Shown here: positions 51,200 to 57,691 of the stretch, one piece after another | How the letters are laid out: every line of letters starts with the position of its first letter | Numbering within the stretch: the stretch's first letter is position 1 | Source of the DNA: Micromonospora sp. DSM 45708 | GTDB taxonomy: Bacteria; Actinomycetota; Actinomycetes; Mycobacteriales; Micromonosporaceae | DNA length: 64,000 nucleotides | Direction: 5' to 3' | Assembly: GCF_039566955.1 (NCBI RefSeq) | Contig: NZ_CP154796.1 | Span: 2,046,001-2,110,000 of the forward strand | Made by a program: the position numbers and the translations under genes | Notes under the pieces: model-generated | The model's input: the letters and a program-made list of their open reading frames with translations, nothing else | What the model was told of the DNA's origin: nothing | Database searches by the model: none

Positions 51200-52758
51200 C
51201 CGCCGCCAACCTGGTCCGGGTCCTGGAAGGCCGGCACGCCGACCGCGGCGACCTGCCCGGCCTGTACGGCGAGGACGGCCGGTCCTGGACGTTCGAGCAG
51301 ATCGACCTGCTCGCCGGCGGCGTCGCCACCGCGCTGCGGGCCGAGGGCGTCACCGCCGGCGACCGGGTCGCCTGCTACCTCACCAACGGCCCCGAGATCG
51401 TGTTCTTCCTCTTCGGGGCGTGGAAGATCGGCGCGGTGCCGGTCACCGTCAGCAGCCTCTACAACGCCGCCGAGCTGGCCGAGTCGACCGCGAAGACCGC
51501 GCCCCGGCTGCTGCTCGTCGACGACCGTCGCCCGGACGTCGTGGCCGACCTGCTCGGCGCCGCGCCGGACGGCGTACCGTTCCCGGTCCGGTCCGTCGCC
51601 GGCGCGCTGCCCGGCGCCCCGGCGCTGCCCTGGCGGCGGGAGGTCCGGGTGCCCGGCGTCGACGTCGCGCCCGAGGCGGAGGCCTGCATCCTGTTCACCG
51701 GCGGCACGACCGGACGGCCGAAGGCGGTCAGTGTCACCCACGGCGGCACGCGTGAGTCGCTGGCCCGGCTCGCCCGGGTGACCACCGGCGCCGACACGGA
51801 GGGCACGGCGGCCCGCGAGGCCAGTCCCAACCTCATCGCGCTGCCGCTGTTCCACAGCGGCGGCCAGCACTCGCTGCTGTTCGCCTTCTTCGTCGGCCGG
51901 CCGGCGGTGGTCTGGGAACGCTTCGGCGTGGACCGGCTCGCCGACCTGATGGCCCGGTTCGCGTTCGACAACTTCTTCTTCCTGCCCACGATGGTCTTCG
52001 ACATCGTCCACGCGGAACGGGACCTGCCGTTCGAGGGCGTGAAGTCCGTCCTGGTGGCCGGCCAGGCGATCGCGTGGCCGGTGCGGCGCGCGTTCGAGGA
52101 GCGCTACCGCGTGCCCATCCTGGTCAACTACGGCTCCACCGAGGCCGGTCACATCGCCGGCTGGACCGGGCGGGACATGAAGGCCGGCCGGTGGAAGCCG
52201 GGCTCCGCCGGTCGGGTCTACCCGGGTGTGGAACTGGAGATCCGCGACGACACGGGCGCCGCGCTGCCGACCGCAGCGGCGGGCGAGGTGGTGGTCCGGT
52301 CCGCGCTGACCAGGGGCTACGTCGACGACGCCGAGGCGTCCGCCGAGCTGGTCCGCGACGGCTGGGTGCACACCGGCGACATCGGCTACGTCGACGACGA
52401 CGGCGTGCTCTTCCTGGTCGGCCGCAAGCGGGACATGATCAAATGCGGGGGCTTCCAGGTGTGGCCCGAGGAGATCGAGGACGAGCTGCGGGGGCATCCG
52501 CTGGTGCGCGACGTCCGGGTGCTCGGCCGGCCCGACGACCGGCTGGGGGAGATCCCGGTGGCCCTGGTGGTGCGCGAGGACGACGACGCGGTGGGCGACG
52601 ACGACCTCGCCGACCGGCTCGTCGCGTACGCCCGGGACCGGCTGGCCCACTTCAAGACGCCCCGGCGGATCGAGTTCGTGCCCGCCCTGGAACGCAGCAC
52701 CACCGGGAAGATCAGCCGCGTGTCGGCTGCCGTGCCGGACGGAGGCGGGGACCGATGA
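51196..52758 (+). CDS. acyl-CoA synthetase 4 (ANL superfamily, variant P-loop)
   Basis: 520 aa. The AMP-binding motif reads CILFTGGTTGRPKAVSVTHGG, with Gly in place of Ser in the usual TSGTTG. Other motifs are intact: YGSTEAGHIAGWTG, GWVHTGDIGYVDDDGVLFLVGRKRDMI (split), WPEEIEDEL, STTGKISRVSA. Lies between LLM-2 and LLM-3 genes with 4-nt overlaps, so it acts in the same branch. Possibly aromatic or alicyclic acid activation. Confidence 0.88.
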   Translation: MTAANLVRVLEGRHADRGDLPGLYGEDGRSWTFEQIDLLAGGVATALRAEGVTAGDRVACYLTNGPEIVFFLFGAWKIGAVPVTVSSLYNAAELAESTAKTAPRLLLVDDRRPDVVADLLGAAPDGVPFPVRSVAGALPGAPALPWRREVRVPGVDVAPEAEACILFTGGTTGRPKAVSVTHGGTRESLARLARVTTGADTEGTAAREASPNLIALPLFHSGGQHSLLFAFFVGRPAVVWERFGVDRLADLMARFAFDNFFFLPTMVFDIVHAERDLPFEGVKSVLVAGQAIAWPVRRAFEERYRVPILVNYGSTEAGHIAGWTGRDMKAGRWKPGSAGRVYPGVELEIRDDTGAALPTAAAGEVVVRSALTRGYVDDAEASAELVRDGWVHTGDIGYVDDDGVLFLVGRKRDMIKCGGFQVWPEEIEDELRGHPLVRDVRVLGRPDDRLGEIPVALVVREDDDAVGDDDLADRLVAYARDRLAHFKTPRRIEFVPALERSTTGKISRVSAAVPDGGGDR

Positions 52759-53765
52759 AGTTCGGGATCATGGCGTCGCACCAGTACCCGCACGGCGACG
52801 ACCTCGGCCGGCACCTCCACGACCTGTTCGGCACCGTCGAACTGGCCGCGGAGCTGGGCTACGACTCGGTGTGGACGATCAACCACTTCCAGTCCAACCT
52901 GGCCACCCCGCAGCCGATCTCGATGATGGCGAGCCTGATCCCCCGCTCGGGCGACATGATGCTCGGCACCGGGATCCTGCTGCTGCCGATGTTCCACCCG
53001 GTGCACATCGCCGAGGAGTTCGCCACGCTGGACCACCTCTCCGGCGGCCGGGTGGTCCTCGGCGTCGGCGCGGGCTACCGGGAGAACGAGTTCGCCGCCT
53101 TCGGGGTCGACCCGGAAACCCGGTTCCGCCGGTTCGACGAGAGCCTGCGGCTCATCCGCGCGCTCTGGACCGGGACGCCGGTCAACCACGACGGGGAGTT
53201 CTATCCACAGGTCGACGCCACCATCGGGGTGCGACCGCTGACCCCCGGCGGCCCACCGATCTGGATCGGCGCCGGTGGGAAGAAGGCGGTCCGCCGGGCC
53301 GCCCGCCTCGGCGACGCCTGGTACGCGCCGGGCAACTCGCCGAGCCGCCGGTTCCTCCCCGAGCACCTCGCCGTCTACAACGAGGCGCTGGCCGAGTACG
53401 GCCGCGACCCGGCGACGGTGCAGCGGCCGGTCGGCGTCGAGCTGTACTGCGCGCCGAGCACCGAGCGGGCCGTCGCGGAGGCGTTGCCGCACGCCCGGGT
53501 CGAGTACTCGACGTACGCCGAGTACCCGGCGCTGCGGTGGCAGCGGGACCGGTTCGACGAACTGGTCCGCAACACGCTGCTGCTGGGCTCGCCGGAGTTC
53601 CTCGTCGAGCGGATCTCCGCGCTGCGGGACCTGGGCTTCGACCACCTCATCTTCCGTCCCGGCTGGCTGGGCATGCCGACCGAGAAACTCCGCGCCTCGC
53701 TGCGGTTGTTCGCCGCCGAGGTGATCCCCGCCTTCCGCCCCACCCCAGAAAAGGAATCGCCGTGA
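52755..53765 (+). CDS. LLM-class flavin/F420-dependent oxidoreductase 3
   Basis: 336 aa. KFGIMASHQYPHGDDLGRHL, ELGYDSVWTINHFQSNLATPQPI, LGTGILLLPMFHPVHIAEE, LGVGAGYRENEFAAFGV, PPIWIGAGGKKAVRRAARLGD. Closest in the window to LLM-4: both have the HQY(P/T)xGDD start, the TPQP segment and the FRP/FRAxWLG(M/L)P end. Overlaps both neighbours by 4 nt. Confidence 0.88.
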   Translation: MKFGIMASHQYPHGDDLGRHLHDLFGTVELAAELGYDSVWTINHFQSNLATPQPISMMASLIPRSGDMMLGTGILLLPMFHPVHIAEEFATLDHLSGGRVVLGVGAGYRENEFAAFGVDPETRFRRFDESLRLIRALWTGTPVNHDGEFYPQVDATIGVRPLTPGGPPIWIGAGGKKAVRRAARLGDAWYAPGNSPSRRFLPEHLAVYNEALAEYGRDPATVQRPVGVELYCAPSTERAVAEALPHARVEYSTYAEYPALRWQRDRFDELVRNTLLLGSPEFLVERISALRDLGFDHLIFRPGWLGMPTEKLRASLRLFAAEVIPAFRPTPEKESP

Positions 53766-54733
53766 AGAAGACCGAAGCCGAGCTGCTGGAGAACCAGTGG
53801 GACGTGGCGAACATGGAGGTCGACCCCGAGGTTCTCGCGAGGTACGTCCGCTACGACGTCGACGAGCAGCGGGCCGTCGCCACCATCACCTTCGACCGTC
53901 CCGACCGGCTCAACGCCATCCCGGTCGCCGCCTTCGAGCGCGTCGGTGACCTGGTCCGGGAGGCCGAGACCGACGACCGGGTCAAGGTCATCGTGTTCAA
54001 GGGGGAGGGGGAGCACTTCGGCACCGGCGCCGACGCCGCCGAACTCGGCCACTACATCGGCTACCGGACCGGCACCGACAAGGCGTCCCGACGCCGGCCG
54101 GCGCAGCGCCAGCGCATCCTGCCCGACCGTAACGTGCTCAGCTCCGGCTTCACCCGACCGATCATCGAGTCGCTCAAGGCGACCATCTGCCAGGTGCAGG
54201 GCTACTGCTACGGCGGCCACTTCCAGATCGCGCTCTCCGCCGACATCGTGATCGCCTCCCCGGACGCCCGCTTCACCCACCCGGCGTTCCGCTACCTCGG
54301 GCCCGCGCCGCAGGACATGTACCACTGGATCGAGAAGGTCGGCCTGACCACGATGAAGGACGTCATGCTGACCATGCGGGCCATCGGGGCCGAGGAGGGC
54401 GAACGCAAGGGCCTGGTCACCAAGGTCGTCGAGCGCGACGAACTGCAACGGTGGGTGGACGACTACGCCGACGCGATCGCGGTCATGCCGCTGGACTCGC
54501 TGATGATGGGCAAGTCGATGATGCAGGTGGTGATGGAGGCCCGGGGCAAGGGACTGGGCGCGATGACCGGCTGGGTCGGGCACGGCTGGGCCACCAACGT
54601 CAGCTTCGACGACGGGGACTGGAACTTCCTCAAGGAGCGGCGCGAGAAGGGCATCGCCCAGGCGCTGGCCGACCGGGACCGACTGGTCGCCCCCTACTTC
54701 CGGCTCAGCGACACCCGCTCCCGCGAGCGGTAG
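53762..54733 (+). CDS. long crotonase-superfamily protein lacking both canonical Glu residues
   Basis: 323 aa, about 60 longer than a typical hydratase owing to an N-terminal extension and a longer C-terminus. ITFDRPDRLNAIP, FKGEGEHFGTGADAAELGHY, QVQGYCYGGHFQIALSADIVIASPDARFTHPAF (split). The two catalytic Glu positions appear as Gln155 and Ala175. It lies between two paralogous LLM genes. Such crotonases can be ring-opening hydrolases, decarboxylases or dehalogenases; none is proven. GTG 53762. Confidence 0.84.
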   Translation: MKKTEAELLENQWDVANMEVDPEVLARYVRYDVDEQRAVATITFDRPDRLNAIPVAAFERVGDLVREAETDDRVKVIVFKGEGEHFGTGADAAELGHYIGYRTGTDKASRRRPAQRQRILPDRNVLSSGFTRPIIESLKATICQVQGYCYGGHFQIALSADIVIASPDARFTHPAFRYLGPAPQDMYHWIEKVGLTTMKDVMLTMRAIGAEEGERKGLVTKVVERDELQRWVDDYADAIAVMPLDSLMMGKSMMQVVMEARGKGLGAMTGWVGHGWATNVSFDDGDWNFLKERREKGIAQALADRDRLVAPYFRLSDTRSRER

Positions 54734-54741
54734 GCGCACCG

Positions 54742-55725
54742 GTGAGGTTCGGCATCCTGCTCGACCACCAGTACACCCCCGGCGACGACCTGCGCCGGCG
54801 GGTCGACGAGACGGTCGAGTACGTCCAGCACGTCCGCGACCTGGGCTACGACTCCGTCTTCGGGATCCACCACTACCTGTCCTCGCTGCGCACCCCGCAG
54901 CCGCTGCCGCTGCTGAGCCGGCTCATCGACCACTCCGGGACGATGCAGCTCGGCACCGGGATCCTGATCCTGCCGCTGGGCCACCCGGTGCACTGGGCCG
55001 AGGAGATCGCCACCATCGACCAGATGTCCGGCGGCCGGTTCGTGCTCGGCATCGGCTCCGGCTACCGCGACGTCGAGTTCGCGTCGTTCGGCATCGAGCG
55101 GCGTACCCGGATCTCGCGGATGAACGAGGCCCTCGCGGTGATGCAGCGGTTGTGGACCGGGGAGACGGTCCACCACGAGGGCCGGCACTTCCGGCTCGAC
55201 GGGGTGCGGTGCAGCGTGCTGCCGGTGCAGCGCCCGCACCCGCCGGTCTGGGTGGGCGCGAACGGCCCGGCGGGCATCGCCCGGATCGCCCGGCAGGGGC
55301 TGCCCTGGCTGGCCCCGTCGAACGTGCGGCGCAACTGGGCGGTCGGCAACCTGGCCGACTACCGCGAGCAGCGCCGGGCCGCCGGCTTCGACGAGGAGGG
55401 GGCGGTCTTCCCGATCCACCGCGACCTGTGCGTCGCGGACTCGTTCGACGACGCGTACGCGGTGGCCGGGGACGCGGTCCGTCGCTCCTACGGCGAGTAC
55501 GTCCAGTACGGCATGGACTTCTTCGAGTCACAGTGGGACGCGATCAAGGAGAAGGCGTTGTTCTTCGGCTCGCCCGACGACATCGCGGCGAAGATCCAGG
55601 ACTTCGCGGACGCCGGCTACAACCACTTCGTCTTCCGGGCGCAGTGGCTCGGCCTGCCGATCGAGCGGTCGATCGAGATCGTCGAGCGGTTCGCCCGCGA
55701 GGTCATGCCGAGGTTCCGCGGATGA
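54742..55725 (+). CDS. LLM-class flavin/F420-dependent oxidoreductase 4
   Basis: 327 aa. RFGILLDHQYTPGDDLRRRV, DLGYDSVFGIHHYLSSLRTPQPL, LGTGILILPLGHPVHWAEEI, SGGRFVLGIGSGYRDVEFASFGI. A paralogue of LLM-3 across the intervening crotonase gene, suggesting a duplicated enzyme pair for successive or stereo-related steps. GTG 54742 lies 8 nt after the crotonase stop. Confidence 0.88.
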   Translation: MRFGILLDHQYTPGDDLRRRVDETVEYVQHVRDLGYDSVFGIHHYLSSLRTPQPLPLLSRLIDHSGTMQLGTGILILPLGHPVHWAEEIATIDQMSGGRFVLGIGSGYRDVEFASFGIERRTRISRMNEALAVMQRLWTGETVHHEGRHFRLDGVRCSVLPVQRPHPPVWVGANGPAGIARIARQGLPWLAPSNVRRNWAVGNLADYREQRRAAGFDEEGAVFPIHRDLCVADSFDDAYAVAGDAVRRSYGEYVQYGMDFFESQWDAIKEKALFFGSPDDIAAKIQDFADAGYNHFVFRAQWLGLPIERSIEIVERFAREVMPRFRG

Positions 55726-56057
55726 GGATCGGACACGTGATCGTCCCCGCCGACGACCTGGACGCCCAACTCGACTTCTACACCCGTCTCGGCCTGACGG
55801 TGCGGTTCCGCGACGGCGACCGGTACGCCGCGGTCACCGACGGCACCGTGACCATCGGCCTGGCCGACGCCTCACAACAGCCCGTCGCCGGCCGGACCCT
55901 GCTCAGCGTCCAGGTCGACGACCTGGACGCCTGCGTCGCAGGGCTGGTCGCGGCCGGCGCCACCGCCGCCGCGCCGGTGACCGGGCCGCACGAGCGGCGG
56001 GCGCTGGTCGTCGACCCGGGCGGTAATCCGCTGGTCGTCTACGAGCGACGGACCTGA
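55722..56057 (+). CDS. small VOC family protein
   Basis: 111 aa, a single compact VOC unit: IGHVIVPADDLDAQLDFYTRLGL, LLSVQVDDLDACVAGLVAAG and ALVVDPGGNPLVVYE. His4 (GHVI) and Glu near the end (VYE) match two metal-ligand positions. Overlaps LLM-4 by 4 nt. Function open. Confidence 0.8.
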   Translation: MRIGHVIVPADDLDAQLDFYTRLGLTVRFRDGDRYAAVTDGTVTIGLADASQQPVAGRTLLSVQVDDLDACVAGLVAAGATAAAPVTGPHERRALVVDPGGNPLVVYERRT

Positions 56058-56113
56058 CCCCACCCGGCGGCGTGGTCGGGCGGTCCGCGTCCGGCCGGCG
56101 TCGCCCTGACCTC

Positions 56114-56131
56114 CCACCCGGCACCGGGTGG
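56114..56131 (+). promoter_or_regulatory. perfect 8-bp hairpin just 5' of the F420:NADP reductase ribosome-binding site
   Basis: CCACCCGG (56114-56121) pairs with CCGGGTGG (56124-56131) across a 2-nt loop, directly followed by the SD GGAAGGA (56133-56139). Could be a weak terminator of the LLM unit or an mRNA stability or translation element. Confidence 0.4.
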
Positions 56132-56145
56132 CGGAAGGACACCGC

Positions 56146-56808
56146 ATGACCGTCAGCGAGGCACTTCTCGGCCGGACCGTCGCCGTGCTCGGCGGCACCG
56201 GCCCGCAGGGGCGTGGGCTGGCCCGTCGCTTCGCCGCGGCCGGGCTCGACGTGGTGCTGGGCTCGCGTGCCGCCGACCGCGCGGCGGAGACGGCCGCGGC
56301 GTTGCCCGGCCGCGTGCGGGGCCTGTCGAACGCCGACGCGGCGGTCGCCGGCGACATCGTCGTGGTCGCCGTGCCGTGGGCCGGCCACGCCGAACTGCTC
56401 ACCGAACTCGCCCCCGCGCTGGTCGGGAAGATCGTGGTCGACTGCGTGAACCCGTTGGGCTTCGACAAGCAGGGTCCCTACGCGCTCGACGTCCCGGCGG
56501 GCTCCGCGGCCCAGCAGGCCGCCACGATCCTGGTCGGGGCACGGGTCGTCGGCGCGTTCCACCACGTCTCCGCCGTGATCCTGGAGGATCCCTCCCTCGA
56601 CACCGTCGACACCGACGTCCTCGTGCTCGGTGACGACCGAGAGGCCACCGACCTGGTCCAGGACCTCGCCGCCGTGATTCCCGGCGTGCGCGGCGTCTAC
56701 GGCGGCCGGCTGCGCAACGCGCGCCAGGTCGAGGCGTTCACCGCCAACCTCATCTCGGTCAACCGGCGCTACCGGGCCCATGCGGGCCTGCGTGTCACCG
56801 ACGTGTGA
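56146..56808 (+). CDS. npdG: F420H2:NADP+ oxidoreductase (Fno/NpdG family)
   Basis: 220 aa, correct length. N-terminal NADP-binding VAVLGGTGPQGRGLARRFAAAG, VVLGSRA, IVVVAVPWAGHAELL, VVDCVNPLGFDKQGPY, VVGAFHHVSAVIL and ARQVEAFTANLISVNRRY are characteristic. It exchanges hydride between NADPH and coenzyme F420, and so could supply F420H2 to the four LLM enzymes encoded just upstream. This is the strongest evidence that some of them use F420. ATG 56146 after GGAAGGA. Confidence 0.9.
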   Translation: MTVSEALLGRTVAVLGGTGPQGRGLARRFAAAGLDVVLGSRAADRAAETAAALPGRVRGLSNADAAVAGDIVVVAVPWAGHAELLTELAPALVGKIVVDCVNPLGFDKQGPYALDVPAGSAAQQAATILVGARVVGAFHHVSAVILEDPSLDTVDTDVLVLGDDREATDLVQDLAAVIPGVRGVYGGRLRNARQVEAFTANLISVNRRYRAHAGLRVTDV

Positions 56809-56832
56809 CCTGCGGCAGAAGGAGCACGCCTG

Positions 56833-57594
56833 ATGGAGCTCGCCCGTACCGCCGCGATCGTCACCGGCGCCGCGTCCGGCCTGGGCGCGGCCACGGCCGC
56901 CGCGTTGGCCGCCGCCGGTGCCACCGTGCACGGCTTCGACCTCGGACCGGCCGTCGCCGCCGTCCGTGACGCGCCGGCCGGCGTACGGTACGCCGACGTC
57001 GACGTGTGCGACCCGGCCGCGGTCCGCGCGGCGGTGGACCGCGCGGCCGGTGGCGGGGAACCGCTGCGGACCGTGGTGAACTGCGCCGGCATCGCCCCGT
57101 CACAGCGGATCCTCGGCCGGCGGGGCGCCCACGACCTGGACCTGTTCGCCCGGGTCGTCCAGGTCAACCTGATCGGCACGTTCACCGTGCTGACGCTGGC
57201 CGCGGAGCGCATCGCGGAGACCACGCCCGACCGGCACGGGCAGCGGGGCGTGATCGTGAACACCGCGTCGGTCGCCGCCTACGAGGGCCAGGTCGGTCAG
57301 GCGGCGTACGCGTCGTCCAAGGGAGGCGTGGTGGCACTCACCCTGCCCGCCGCCCGCGACCTCGCCCAGCAGGGCATCCGGGTGATGACGATCGCGCCGG
57401 GCATCATGCTGACGCCGATGATGCGGACCGTCTCGCCGGAGTTCCGGGCCGGGCTGGGCGCCGGAGTGCCGTTCCCGAGCCGGCTCGGCGAGCCCGGCGA
57501 ACACGCCGCTCTCGTGCTGTCCATCATCGGCAACGACTACCTCAACGGCGAGGTGATCCGCCTCGACGGCGCGTTGCGCATGTCTCCCCGCTGA
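56833..57594 (+). CDS. SDR, HSD10-like 3-hydroxyacyl-CoA dehydrogenase
   Basis: 253 aa. VTGAASGLGAATAAALAAAG, NCAGIAPSQRIL, NTASVAAYEGQVGQAAYASSKGGVVALTLPAARDLA (split; catalytic Ser and YxxxK) and PGIMLTPMM. The YEGQxGQAAYxASKG pattern and ARDLA fit 3-hydroxyacyl-CoA dehydrogenase type 2 (HSD10/FabG-like). ATG 56833 after GAAGGAG, 24 nt beyond the reductase stop. Last gene of the catabolic region. Confidence 0.87.
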   Translation: MELARTAAIVTGAASGLGAATAAALAAAGATVHGFDLGPAVAAVRDAPAGVRYADVDVCDPAAVRAAVDRAAGGGEPLRTVVNCAGIAPSQRILGRRGAHDLDLFARVVQVNLIGTFTVLTLAAERIAETTPDRHGQRGVIVNTASVAAYEGQVGQAAYASSKGGVVALTLPAARDLAQQGIRVMTIAPGIMLTPMMRTVSPEFRAGLGAGVPFPSRLGEPGEHAALVLSIIGNDYLNGEVIRLDGALRMSPR

Positions 57595-57645
57595 GCCCAG
57601 GTCTGCCGCCGCCCGTCACGCACGGCCCGGCGTGCCGCCTGCCGA

Positions 57646-57683
57646 CGCCGGACCCCCCAGCCGATCGGCTGGGGGGTCCGGCG
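57646..57683. terminator. 38-bp perfect palindrome, bidirectional terminator
   Basis: 57646-57664 is the exact reverse complement of 57665-57683, centred on CGATCG with a C6/G6 run. It lies between convergent stops (57594 and 57692) and closes the catabolic region. Confidence 0.8.
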
Positions 57684-57691
57684 CGCGCGGG

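Noticed and set aside
41106..52758. Nonribosomal peptide adenylation domains
   Set aside because: The four ANL proteins are stand-alone, about 510-520 aa, without carrier or condensation domains, and sit among beta-oxidation genes.
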